Shown: one piece after another, positions 9,713 to 17,749 of the stretch
Layout: every line of letters starts with the position of its first letter
How positions within the stretch are numbered: the first letter of the stretch is position 1
From: Bacteroidaceae bacterium
Lineage (GTDB): Bacteria > Bacteroidota > Bacteroidia > Bacteroidales > Bacteroidaceae
Assembly: GCA_017622495.1 (NCBI GenBank)
Contig: JAGAQY010000071.1
Coordinates: forward strand, 1-53,588
DNA length: 53,588 bases
Direction of reading: 5' to 3'
Translations under genes and position numbers: made by a program
Notes under the pieces: generated by a model
The model's database searches: none
The model's input: only the letters and a program-made list of their open reading frames with translations
What the model was told of the DNA's origin: nothing

Positions 9713-9770
9713 CAGTGTCCGCCATTAACCGTAAGTCATTCATAGTGTTATTACACATTGGCGGACACTG
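9713..9770. repeat. 58-bp palindrome-ended element, copy 2
   Basis: Same 12-bp ends (CAGTGTCCGCCA / TGGCGGACACTG) and same 58-bp length as copy 1, with a different interior. Together the copies bracket the TTCGCGAA cluster. Confidence 0.75.
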
Positions 9771-10049
9771 GCAGGTGAAAAACGGAAACCCCATAATATG
9801 CCACAATTTGGCACATGCAATAGAATCACTACATGCATGTACCGCGCTAAACGCAAGACTCCAGTAATTATAACTGAGCCTTGTGGCATCAATGCTGTTC
9901 CCTTGTTGGGGTGGACTCCGTTTGGTTCGCCCCAACATATCCTTTACAAAAGGCCGATTGCCGCATTGCGATTTTCAGAAATTTGGTTAATCGAGTTTCT
10001 TTCATTACTTTTGCAATTACATTTTACAATCATTAAGATTTACACTATT

Positions 10050-11114
10050 ATGAAAACGGTATTCACATGGCGACAATTGCTATTGTTGCTTATTCTCCCT
10101 TCTTGCGTGAGCTGTGTGGGAGGCTTTGTTGAAGAAGATGAAGAGACTCAGGAGAACCACAGTAAGCTGTTGGGCGTATGGGAACCTATCTATCAATATG
10201 ATTATGGATGGTTCCAGTATCCAGGCTCAGACATACAGACATACTCAGAGGCATATCCCATTACAGAAGAATTGGTGGATGAATATAACGTGTACCGCTT
10301 CAACTCCAATACGGTTTCCATTATAGCAACAAGTGATCCTGACATAAAGGATATTCTTGGAGTCCCGTGTGCTTATTCGTTGGACAAGGATGTTTTGTCT
10401 GGCCGTTTTTTCTGGGGTGATTTTGTCCAACACGTCTATATTGATTTCCATGGAGATGATTTCATGAGAATACGCATGGTGGATGTTGGGCAGGGAACAA
10501 CGCTGGAAGGAGATTACTGCGAGGAGTACGAATACTATAATGGTACTACGATATTCCGACGTATAGCTGATGCAGATTGGAAGACAGTGAAGACTAAATA
10601 TACTATTAAGAATCTTCTGTATTGGTTCTATCTTCCTCCTCCAACCAAGGACACGGAAAACAAACCAGAGGAGGAGGATACTCCGCCGGATACTGTTACA
10701 ATAGTGTTCCCCGGCCATTGGGAAACCATTAAATATGAGGAAACACATATTGAGACATGCACGAAAGACGGAAAGGTTGAAGTCGTGCGCAACGAAGTTG
10801 TTCCAGAATTCGATGTGACAACAGAGGATGATGTTTATCATGTGGTCCGCATGTTTAATGGATATGCAACGATCAAGATTGCCAAGGAAAAGTACGAAAA
10901 GAAACTAAATAAAGCATACCCATATCGTGTCGATGAAGGGAAACTCGAATGTGAACTTTTTGAAGGGGAATATACGGACTACGTGACAGTAGAATATCCT
11001 GAAACTGACGTGATGGTATTGACCTTGAATGATAAAGGGAGTTATACCGATGATTCGGGATGTACCTATGCAAAGAACATTGTGACAACTACTACATATC
11101 ATCGCATAAATTAA
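10050..11114 (+). CDS. Lipoprotein with two lipocalin-like repeats, function unknown
   Basis: 354 residues from the ATG at 10050, which I prefer to an upstream in-frame ATG at 9798 because the latter lies in the repeat region and would bury the signal sequence. The N-terminus MKTVFTWRQLLLLLILPSC is a lipoprotein signal with a lipobox at LPSC (Cys19; Cys22 is an alternative). The mature part seems duplicated: residues 42-171 open with GVWEPIY and end IFRRI, residues 222-353 open with GHWETIKY and end TYHRIN; a Pro/Glu-rich linker (about 196-215) joins them. This is the pattern of lipocalin-like Bacteroidales surface lipoproteins. The barrel gene that follows after 6 nt is probably co-transcribed. 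The ligand is unknown. Confidence 0.7.
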   Translation: MKTVFTWRQLLLLLILPSCVSCVGGFVEEDEETQENHSKLLGVWEPIYQYDYGWFQYPGSDIQTYSEAYPITEELVDEYNVYRFNSNTVSIIATSDPDIKDILGVPCAYSLDKDVLSGRFFWGDFVQHVYIDFHGDDFMRIRMVDVGQGTTLEGDYCEEYEYYNGTTIFRRIADADWKTVKTKYTIKNLLYWFYLPPPTKDTENKPEEEDTPPDTVTIVFPGHWETIKYEETHIETCTKDGKVEVVRNEVVPEFDVTTEDDVYHVVRMFNGYATIKIAKEKYEKKLNKAYPYRVDEGKLECELFEGEYTDYVTVEYPETDVMVLTLNDKGSYTDDSGCTYAKNIVTTTTYHRIN

Positions 11115-11120
11115 AAAGAC

Positions 11121-11900
11121 ATGAAGCATTTTAGAAGAATATGCTTGTGCACAGTCTTGATTGTATGCGTGTCAATGAGAGTGCTTGCGCAAGACGATTT
11201 GTCCAATAACGGATACAAATTCTGGAAACATAAGAAGACCACACAGATACACTATAACACGCATACGATGCTGAACTCGGCAGGCGGTGAAGAAAACGCA
11301 GCCTGGTCGTTCGGTTTGGTTCGATTCCGTAACATATATTTGCACAAAAAACCTATTGCCCAACGGATAAAATTCGGGATAGACCTTGGAATTGGAGTTC
11401 ACGTCAGTCATTACAAAAGCGGTAATGAAAAAAACGGATACGGCGTCCCCTCTCACTACGAAGGGCCATTAGGCTATATGGGGGACTTGTCCTTTGTGGA
11501 ATCAGAAGAGGAATCTATGGGGTTGACCTATATTGGAGCGAATCAGTTGGATTTGGGAATCAAGTTTGGTCCATCTATCACTATAAATCCCGTGGGGGAC
11601 CTGCGTCTTATGGCATACTATCATGTGACTCCGTCAATTTCTTTGTGTAATTCCGGCATGATGGATGTCACCTACAGCTTTGTTCCATTCTTTGAGTATG
11701 GATTAGAGGTTACATATCGTGCTTTTGGTGTAGGTATAGAGATGAGCGAAGGTATAGGGAATTATAAAAGCCTAATGCCGTTGATTGAAGGCCTAATGTC
11801 GTCAGATGAAGAAGAGGGCACCGTGAATTCCAAGGTGGCAATCGCAGGTATGCCTCAAGCATCAAAGGCGTTGCGCCTATATGTAGCATTGAGATTCTAA
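11121..11900 (+). CDS. Outer-membrane beta-barrel protein, function unknown
   Basis: 259 residues. N-terminal signal peptide (MKHFRRICLCTVLIVCVSMR, probable cleavage after LAQ near 24). The rest is made of alternating strands rich in Gly and aromatic residues, with a last strand LRLYVALRF ending in Phe, the usual sign of a BAM-assembled barrel. The gene begins 6 nt after the lipoprotein gene, so the two likely form an operon and may make a surface lipoprotein/barrel pair. I do not recognise the family. Confidence 0.6.
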   Translation: MKHFRRICLCTVLIVCVSMRVLAQDDLSNNGYKFWKHKKTTQIHYNTHTMLNSAGGEENAAWSFGLVRFRNIYLHKKPIAQRIKFGIDLGIGVHVSHYKSGNEKNGYGVPSHYEGPLGYMGDLSFVESEEESMGLTYIGANQLDLGIKFGPSITINPVGDLRLMAYYHVTPSISLCNSGMMDVTYSFVPFFEYGLEVTYRAFGVGIEMSEGIGNYKSLMPLIEGLMSSDEEEGTVNSKVAIAGMPQASKALRLYVALRF

Positions 11901-11914
11901 AAATCATTGCATAC

Positions 11915-12041
11915 AAATGCTCAAATAAATTTGGCATTTCATTCGGCTTGCACTTACTTTAGTGCTTGCTATGCAAGCCCAGAAGATAGGCGGCGCCTCA
12001 GAAATGCTCAAATAAATTTGGCATTTCATTCGGCTTGCACT
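11915..12041. repeat. Duplicated 40-bp promoter cassette upstream of potD
   Basis: Two identical 40-bp copies (11915-11954 and 12002-12041), each starting AAATGCTCAAATAAATTTGG and ending CGGCTTGCACT, separated by 47 bp. The spacer carries, inverted, the GAGGCGC-GCCTA...TTCTG...ACTAAAG block also seen in the potA palindrome. Only copy 2 continues into a good -7 box. Confidence 0.88.
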
Positions 12042-12048
12042 ATCTTTG
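12017..12048 (+). promoter_or_regulatory. Promoter of potD
   Basis: -33 TTTG (12017-12020), 20-nt spacer, -7 TATCTTTG (12041-12048), an exact Bacteroidales consensus. It excludes the in-frame ATG at 12046 as start and supports 12079. The upstream copy gives only TTACTTTA at the -7 position. Confidence 0.85.
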
Positions 12049-12078
12049 TCGCTCCAAATTAAAAGAAAAGTAAAAACA

Positions 12079-13410
12079 ATGAAGAAATTCCTGAATCTTA
12101 GCCTGCTTGTGGCAGTGCTGTTCGGGGTACTCCCGACAAACCATTCGTATGCTGCCGACCGCGAGCACACACTGAAAGTGTACAACTGGGCCGACTACAT
12201 CGACGAGAGTCTGCTCGAAGAGTTTGAAGTATGGTACAAAGAGCAAACCGGCGAGGAGGTAGAAATCATCTACCAACTCTTCGACATCAACGAAGTGATG
12301 CTGGCAAAGCTCGAGAAGGGTCACGAAGACTTCGACGTGGTGTGCCCCTCAGAGTACATCATCGACCGTATGCTTGCCAATGACATGCTGCTCCCCATCC
12401 CTCGCGACTTTGGCAACACGCCCGACTACATCAATCTGGTATCGCCCTACGTCATCGACCAGTTCTCACGCATGGACAAGGAGGGCAAGCTTGCCAACGA
12501 CTATGCCGTAGGCTACATGTGGGGCACCACAGGTATCCTATACAACCCCGAGTTTGTGACCGATGAGGAGGTAGACTCATGGGGCATCATCTGGGACGAC
12601 CGCTTCGAGGGCAAAATTCTCATGAAGGATGCATACCGCGACATCTTCGGCCCGATGCTCATGTATGCCCGCTACCAGGACATCCTCGATGGCAAGGTGA
12701 CACGCGAACAGCTCATGAACGACTCCTCTGACGAGGCTATCGCCACCGTAGAGAACCTGCTCAAAGCAGCCAAGAAGAATATCGCAGGCTGGGAAGTCGA
12801 CTTCGGCAAGGAGATGATGACCAAGAAGAAAGCCTACATGAATGTGAGCTGGAGCGGCGATGCCGTATGGGCTATCGACGAGGCTGCAGCCATCGGCATG
12901 ACCCTGAAGTACCACGTACCCCGCGAAGGCTCCAACGTATGGTTCGACGGATGGGTAATCCCCAAATACGCCGTCAACACCAAGGCCGCCTCGTACTTCA
13001 TCAACTTCATGTGTATGCCCGAGAATGCGCTGCGCAACATGGACGAGATTGGCTACGTGAGCGTCATCGCTTCGCCCGAAATACTGGAAGCCAAGATTGA
13101 CTCTTCACTGAACGAATACATCGACCTCACCTACTTCTTCGGCGAGGAGGCCGACAGCGTACCCATCAACAGCATCCAGTACCCAGACCAGAGCGTCATC
13201 GACCGTGCAGCACTGATGCGCGACTGCGGCAGCCGCACCAAGAACATGCTGGAGATGTGGAGCCGCGTGAAGGGCGACAACCTGGAGTCATGGGTCATCA
13301 TACTCATCGTCGTAGTGCTGGGCGGCGCCATCGCATGGGGCATATACAACAAGATGCAGCAGAAGAAGCGCCAGGCCAAGCGCAAGAAGAAGAGCCAGCG
13401 CAGAAGATAA
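12079..13410 (+). CDS. potD: Polyamine-binding protein PotD, predicted to be membrane-anchored
   Basis: Substrate-binding protein of the spermidine/putrescine importer (443 residues). Start 12079 (MKKFLNLSLLVAVLF) is set by the promoter. After the signal peptide (cleavage near A24/A25) comes 'LKVYNWADYIDESLLEEF', the hallmark of PotD, then 'DVVCPSEYIIDRML', 'YMWGTTGILYNPE' and 'SWSGDAVWAIDEA' of the polyamine cleft. Unlike soluble PotD (about 350 residues), it has a C-terminal hydrophobic helix (about 404-422) and a strongly basic tail (KKRQAKRKKKSQRRR), so the mature protein should be tethered in the inner membrane with the tail inside. It is separated from potABC but has a related promoter element. 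Confidence 0.93.
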   Translation: MKKFLNLSLLVAVLFGVLPTNHSYAADREHTLKVYNWADYIDESLLEEFEVWYKEQTGEEVEIIYQLFDINEVMLAKLEKGHEDFDVVCPSEYIIDRMLANDMLLPIPRDFGNTPDYINLVSPYVIDQFSRMDKEGKLANDYAVGYMWGTTGILYNPEFVTDEEVDSWGIIWDDRFEGKILMKDAYRDIFGPMLMYARYQDILDGKVTREQLMNDSSDEAIATVENLLKAAKKNIAGWEVDFGKEMMTKKKAYMNVSWSGDAVWAIDEAAAIGMTLKYHVPREGSNVWFDGWVIPKYAVNTKAASYFINFMCMPENALRNMDEIGYVSVIASPEILEAKIDSSLNEYIDLTYFFGEEADSVPINSIQYPDQSVIDRAALMRDCGSRTKNMLEMWSRVKGDNLESWVIILIVVVLGGAIAWGIYNKMQQKKRQAKRKKKSQRRR

Positions 13411-13436
13411 TCACTCCTGCATCATCATAAGAGATT

Positions 13437-13467
13437 ACACGCGCGAGGCATGCCTCGCGCGTGTTTT
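13437..13467 (+). terminator. Terminator after potD
   Basis: A perfect 28-bp palindrome (half-site ACACGCGCGAGGCA, 13437-13464) followed by a short T run, 27 nt after the potD stop. Confidence 0.85.
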
Positions 13468-13576
13468 ACTATGTATTGGCCACACCACACTCATCATAAA
13501 CAAATATTTTTACACAACCTAACCTTTCGGTAACAAAATTTAGGAGATAAAGGGAGCAATATTCGCTCGTTTGTGT

Positions 13577-13584
13577 TATCTTTG
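13577..13584 (+). promoter_or_regulatory. -7 element upstream of the GT2 gene
   Basis: TATCTTTG followed by CA, 45 nt before the start codon at 13629. I see no clear -33 box. Confidence 0.6.
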
Positions 13585-13628
13585 CATCAGAATGTTTCTA
13601 TAACATATAAAAACGAATCTATACCAAT

Positions 13629-14372
13629 ATGCAGAAGAGCGACAGCATCGTTATCATCCCTACGTATAACGAGAAGGAAAACATCGAAAACATCATCCGT
13701 GCCGTATTCGGCTTGGAGAAAACATTCCACATACTGATCATTGAAGACGGTTCGCCCGACGGCACCGCCTCCATCGTCAAGGAACTGCAAAAGGAGTTTC
13801 CCGAGCGATTGTTCATGATAGAGCGTAAGGGCAAGCTTGGACTGGGCACTGCCTATATCTGTGGTTTCAAATGGGCAGTAGAGCATAAGTATGACTACAT
13901 CTTCGAGATGGATGCCGACTTCTCGCACAACCCCAATGACCTGCCCCGCCTATATGATGCCTGCGCCAATGAGGGCTTCGACGTAGCCATAGGCTCACGC
14001 TACGTGAGTGGCGTGAATGTGGTCAACTGGCCCATGGGACGTGTGCTGATGTCGTACTACGCCTCCAAGTACGTACGGTTTATCACAGGCATCAAGGTGA
14101 AAGACACCACCGCCGGTTTCAAGTGCTACCGCCGCGAAGTGCTGGAGACCATCGAGCTCGACAAGGTACGCTTCAAAGGCTACGCTTTCCAGATAGAAAT
14201 GAAGTTCACTGCCCATAAATGCGGATTCAAGATCAAGGAGGTACCCGTCATCTTCGTCAACCGCGAACTGGGAACCTCGAAGATGAACAGCAGCATCTTT
14301 GGCGAGGCCGTATTCGGTGTCATGCGCCTCAGATGGGACGGATGGTTCCGCAAGTATCCCAAGAAAGCATAA
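13629..14372 (+). CDS. Polyprenol-monophosphate mannosyltransferase-like GT2 enzyme
   Basis: 247-residue family 2 glycosyltransferase of the dolichol/polyprenol-phosphate mannose synthase type; it should transfer a hexose from a nucleotide sugar to undecaprenyl (polyprenyl) phosphate at the inner face of the membrane. Seen: 'VIIPTYNEKENIENII' and 'IIEDGSPDGTA' of the nucleotide-binding half, the metal-binding DAD in EMDADFSHNP, and 'GLGTAYICGFKWA' and 'DTTAGFKCYRREVLE', both characteristic of DPM1-like enzymes. It lacks C-terminal membrane helices, as in single-domain DPM1. It is a single gene with its own promoter and terminator. Confidence 0.88.
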   Translation: MQKSDSIVIIPTYNEKENIENIIRAVFGLEKTFHILIIEDGSPDGTASIVKELQKEFPERLFMIERKGKLGLGTAYICGFKWAVEHKYDYIFEMDADFSHNPNDLPRLYDACANEGFDVAIGSRYVSGVNVVNWPMGRVLMSYYASKYVRFITGIKVKDTTAGFKCYRREVLETIELDKVRFKGYAFQIEMKFTAHKCGFKIKEVPVIFVNRELGTSKMNSSIFGEAVFGVMRLRWDGWFRKYPKKA

Positions 14373-14413
14373 GGGAGGCTCCCACAAGGCACCACAAACG
14401 ACACAATAAAATG

Positions 14414-14445
14414 ATAGGACTCCACAACGCAATGCGGAGTCCTAT
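14414..14445. terminator. Bidirectional terminator between the GT2 and permease genes
   Basis: ATAGGACTCC pairs perfectly with GGAGTCCTAT around a 12-nt loop, in the gap between two convergent genes. Confidence 0.8.
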
Positions 14446-14480
14446 CTGTCTTATCTATCGGGGCAGCTCCCCAGATTGAA

Positions 14481-15773
14481 TTAAATGAATATATACTTCA
14501 ATATAAACAAGATAGCCAGAATCACCATCGTGGCATTCAATTTCTTGAGTTTACCGCTGATGAGGTTGAGCAGCACGTAGGTAATCATACCGAGGAGGAT
14601 ACCATTGGAGATGGAATACGACATAGGCATCATGATGAGGCACACGAAGGCAGGGATAGACTCGGTGTAGTCATCGAACGGGATATGGCGTATGGGCTCC
14701 AGCATGAGCAGACCCACGATAATCAGTACAGGAGCCGTAGCTGCCGAAGGGATAGAAAGGAACAGCGGCGAGAAGAAAAGCGTCACTGCAAAGCAGCAGG
14801 CGATGACGAATGCCGTGAGACCCGAGCGACCGCCCTGAGCCACACCCGAGGCACTCTCCACATAAGTGGTAGTGGTAGATGTACCCAACATAGCACCCAC
14901 AGTGGTAGCGATAGCATCGGCCATGAAAGCCTCCTTGATACGATGTACACGGCCATCCTTATCAATCATATTAGCCTTGGTACATACACCTACGAGAGTA
15001 CCTACGGTATCAAACATGTCAATGAAGAGGAAGGTGAACACCACCACAAGCATGTCGAGCGTGAAGATCTGTTCCCACTCAAACTGGCAGAAGATGGGAG
15101 CTATGGAATGGGGCTGTGAGAGTATGCCCTTAAACTCGGTCACGCCCATCGGGATACCGATGACTGTGGTAACGAGAATACCGATAAGCATGGCTCCGCG
15201 CACATTCTTGGCGTAGAGGAAGCCTGTGATGAGCAAACCGATCAAAGCCAGCAAAGCAGAGCCTGAGGTGATGTCGCCCAAAACCACGAGAGTGGCATTG
15301 TCATTGATGATGACACCGGCATTCTGCAAACCGATAAACGCGATGAAGAGTCCGATACCGGCTCCGATAGCATAGCGCAGATTCTGCGGAATGGCATTGA
15401 CGATAGCCTCACGGATGTTGGTCACTGTCATGAGAATGAACAGTACACCCTCGATGAGCACGGCGGTGAGGGCAAACTGCCACGAATAGCCCATACCCAT
15501 ACATACGGTGTACACGAAGAAGGCATTGAGACCCATACCCGGTGCCAAGCCGAAGGGGAGCTTACCCCAGAAAGCCATTACGAGAGTACCTACGATGGCA
15601 GCCAGCGCAGTAGAGGTGAAGACTGCTCCTGCAGGCATACCGTCGAGAAGACTGAACATGGCGGGATTGACAGCCAGGATATACGACATGGTGAGGAATG
15701 TGGTAATACCGGCCAAAACCTCGGTGCGTACGGTGGTTTCCTTAGGATTGAAACCAAAAAGTTTGTTTAACAT
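14481..15773 (-). CDS. NCS2 family purine permease (AzgA/PbuG-like)
   Basis: 430-residue inner-membrane transporter of the NCS2/AzgA family (adenine, guanine, hypoxanthine uptake with protons). It starts MLNKLFGFNPKETTVRTEV and continues 'GITTFLTMSYILAVNP', the signature opening of AzgA-type permeases; 'GLNAFFVYTVCMGMGYSWQ' (TM3), 'LFIDMFDTVGTLVGV' and 'GTSTTTTYVESASGVAQGGR' are other family motifs. About 12-14 hydrophobic segments. The gene lies 25 nt downstream of a Tsx-like outer-membrane protein gene, so the pair may form an outer/inner membrane route for purines or nucleosides. Confidence 0.92.
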   Translation of the reverse strand: MLNKLFGFNPKETTVRTEVLAGITTFLTMSYILAVNPAMFSLLDGMPAGAVFTSTALAAIVGTLVMAFWGKLPFGLAPGMGLNAFFVYTVCMGMGYSWQFALTAVLIEGVLFILMTVTNIREAIVNAIPQNLRYAIGAGIGLFIAFIGLQNAGVIINDNATLVVLGDITSGSALLALIGLLITGFLYAKNVRGAMLIGILVTTVIGIPMGVTEFKGILSQPHSIAPIFCQFEWEQIFTLDMLVVVFTFLFIDMFDTVGTLVGVCTKANMIDKDGRVHRIKEAFMADAIATTVGAMLGTSTTTTYVESASGVAQGGRSGLTAFVIACCFAVTLFFSPLFLSIPSAATAPVLIIVGLLMLEPIRHIPFDDYTESIPAFVCLIMMPMSYSISNGILLGMITYVLLNLISGKLKKLNATMVILAILFILKYIFI

Positions 15774-15798
15774 AGTCTATGATGATTAATAGTTTGCC

Positions 15799-16506
15799 TT
15801 AGAAGGTCCATTTAGCACCGAGGGCAGGCATTACACGGAAGCCCTTCTCCACGAAGTTTGACGAGAGTTCCACCTCACCACCTACGCTGAGGGGAATGTT
15901 GTTCCAACCGGGGATCTTGTTGAGGTTAACCCACAATTGCGGCTCGGCCAAGAAGATAAACTCGGTACCCTGCCACATACGTGCCTCGCGCCAGAAATCA
16001 GCAAAGCCACTGAATGAGCACCAGCCGTTGAGGAAGTTGATACCCCATACACCGGTAATCTGGAAGTTGTGAGGTTGCTTGCCACCTTTCAGACCGATGG
16101 TGCCAGGGATTGCCTTATACATAGCCGATACTGACCAGGTCTTGGAGAAGTCTGCCGAATGGCCCGAATAGGTAAGACCCGCAAGCCAGGAATTGTTGAA
16201 AGACAAACCAGTGCTCAGTCCGCCATTAAATTCGATGTGTACAGAGAGCCAGTTCCAATCGGTGTCCTGCCAGAAGCAGAGCTCACGAGCAATCTCTGTA
16301 TACGCACCAATAGCTTTAGGACTGTAGTCCATATCTACAAAGTAGAAGGTGCTACCAAAAGCATCGGGACGAAACATCTCGAGCGTTGTAGTTACTTGCT
16401 CACGTCCAGTGTCATAAAGCACTTGCAAATTTTGCGCCTTTAGAGAGACAAGCGGAAGACACAGCATCAGACCGACGAGTGCCATGAAACGTGTAATCTT
16501 TTTCAT
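15799..16506 (-). CDS. DUF5020 / Tsx-like outer-membrane protein
   Basis: 235 residues, signal peptide MKKITRFMALVGLMLCLP with probable cleavage after LKAQ. The mature part 'NLQVLYDTGREQVTTTLEMF' and 'STFYFVDMDYSPKA' matches what I know of the DUF5020 family, related to the nucleoside channel Tsx, and it ends in a barrel strand GAKWTF. Gene order (this gene, then the purine permease 25 nt later) suggests one operon serving purine or nucleoside import; the substrate is inferred from the neighbour, not seen. Confidence 0.75.
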   Translation of the reverse strand: MKKITRFMALVGLMLCLPLVSLKAQNLQVLYDTGREQVTTTLEMFRPDAFGSTFYFVDMDYSPKAIGAYTEIARELCFWQDTDWNWLSVHIEFNGGLSTGLSFNNSWLAGLTYSGHSADFSKTWSVSAMYKAIPGTIGLKGGKQPHNFQITGVWGINFLNGWCSFSGFADFWREARMWQGTEFIFLAEPQLWVNLNKIPGWNNIPLSVGGEVELSSNFVEKGFRVMPALGAKWTF

Positions 16507-16557
16507 GTTCGTGTGTGTTTTAATGGTTATTACTCAAAGTTTATTATACCCTTTTCG

Positions 16558-16565
16558 CAAAGATA
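16558..16565 (-). promoter_or_regulatory. -7 element of the DUF5020-permease operon
   Basis: TATCTTTG on the minus strand followed by CG, 52 nt before the start codon at 16506. The -33 region is not recognisable. Confidence 0.6.
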
Positions 16566-16604
16566 GTACAAAATCATGGATTTATTTAAATTAACGTTTG
16601 TTAT

Positions 16605-16636
16605 TTTGGCAATTTTCTCATCTTGCACTAACTTTG
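16605..16636 (+). promoter_or_regulatory. Promoter directly before the 16647 gene
   Basis: -33 TTTG (16605-16608), 20-nt spacer ending in TCTTGCAC, -7 TAACTTTG (16629-16636). The next ATG is only 10 nt after the -7 box, so the transcript would have almost no leader. The spacer end resembles the potA cassette. Confidence 0.75.
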
Positions 16637-16646
16637 CATTATATTT

Positions 16647-17081
16647 ATGAGAAGCAAGGCGCCACATATCTATCACTATCTATACATTGCAGTGATACTG
16701 CTGTGTACCATGCTGTGCCGCATGACGGCAACTCCTACCGAGTGCGATTCAGCACAGACAAAAGGGACCGTAGTGCTCACATACGAGACCGATGCTACTC
16801 CCTGCGCATCGCTCAGCGAGAAGAAAGCCGACATACCTCACTCCATTCATGAGATGCAGCTATGCGGTATGCCAGCAACACCTGCAAGCCTACAGGGAAC
16901 TACAGGCCGTACATTCACGCTAAGCCAAGTACTGCAGCGTGTCAACCGTACACATAGCTCATTGATAACAAGTTCCCCGACCTGTACCTACGAGCGACCC
17001 AGCACTTTATATCACACCATATCTGCCAAACTATTCCGTTGCGGATATTACATCTATTACCGCTGCCAGATGCGGTGTTAG
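16647..17081 (+). CDS. Small hypothetical membrane or secreted protein
   Basis: 144 residues, no recognised family. One hydrophobic segment near the start (YLYIAVILLCTMLC, about 12-25) could be a signal or an anchor; the rest is Ser/Thr-rich with several cysteines, ending RCGYYIYYRCQMRC. Evidence that it is real: a consensus promoter whose expected start site falls only a few bases before the ATG. Evidence against: unusual composition and no known relatives. A C-terminal positively charged, aromatic patch is the only notable trait. Confidence 0.45.
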   Translation: MRSKAPHIYHYLYIAVILLCTMLCRMTATPTECDSAQTKGTVVLTYETDATPCASLSEKKADIPHSIHEMQLCGMPATPASLQGTTGRTFTLSQVLQRVNRTHSSLITSSPTCTYERPSTLYHTISAKLFRCGYYIYYRCQMRC

Positions 17082-17200
17082 CCAACTTCCTTTTTCTTTT
17101 ACAACATTCCTTTGCCTTGGTGTGTAACCATAGGCAACATTCTATGCGTATACCTACGCATTACCTTAATTGTATAACCAAATAATAAATTAAAAAGAAA

Positions 17201-17692
17201 ATGGGAACATCACAAGACACCATAAATCAATCCATCCACACAGTGGCATATCCCGAATCTGTAAGCGAAACCAAGTCATCATTAAACCCGCAAGCTTTGC
17301 TGTGGGCGCTCATTGCTGCAGTATTATTCGCCATATATTCTCAGCAACCAGACAAGAGCACCACAATGGGCATCATACAAATCACACTCGTCATCGTATG
17401 TGTGGTACTTGCTGTAGTCAAACTTTTCAGCGGCAACCGTAAGCTCACCTACACGCCTACCAATAGCCCTGTGACAAGAACAGAGAAGTGCTTCAACATT
17501 GCACTGGAAGGTGATATCCGCCAATGCCTCAAAGAGGGCAACCTATCACGGCTCAATGCCCTTAAAATTGACAATGCGGGCGGCATCCTGATAGAGGTAT
17601 TGGAATCCAAGGACAAGACATTCACAGCAGCACGCATGCAGAAGTATTGCCCCGAAGGCTATAAGCCAGAGACCGAATGGGTAGTATTCTAA
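17201..17692 (+). CDS. Small two-helix membrane protein, function unknown
   Basis: 163 residues. A polar N-terminus (1-29), two adjacent transmembrane helices (about 30-45 'ALLWALIAAVLFAIY' and 55-72 'MGIIQITLVIVCVVLAVVKL') and a soluble domain (85-163) with 'GNLSRLNALKIDNAGGILIE', likely in the cytoplasm. I do not recognise the family. It is followed after 57 nt by the calcium/sodium antiporter gene on the same strand, so co-transcription is possible. Confidence 0.65.
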   Translation: MGTSQDTINQSIHTVAYPESVSETKSSLNPQALLWALIAAVLFAIYSQQPDKSTTMGIIQITLVIVCVVLAVVKLFSGNRKLTYTPTNSPVTRTEKCFNIALEGDIRQCLKEGNLSRLNALKIDNAGGILIEVLESKDKTFTAARMQKYCPEGYKPETEWVVF

Positions 17693-17749
17693 TATAAGCA
17701 AGAGGTTATATCAAGAAACATTCAAATAAGCATTTTAAGAAAAAGTTAT

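Noticed and set aside
9454..9867. Open reading frame of 137 codons (+) and an overlapping 151-codon frame (-) in the gap after eno
   Set aside because: Both run through the TTCGCGAA palindromes and a 58-bp repeat; the translated parts have no natural domain pattern and no promoter is seen.
12046..12078. Upstream start for PotD
   Set aside because: This ATG lies inside the -7 promoter box and cannot be in the transcript.
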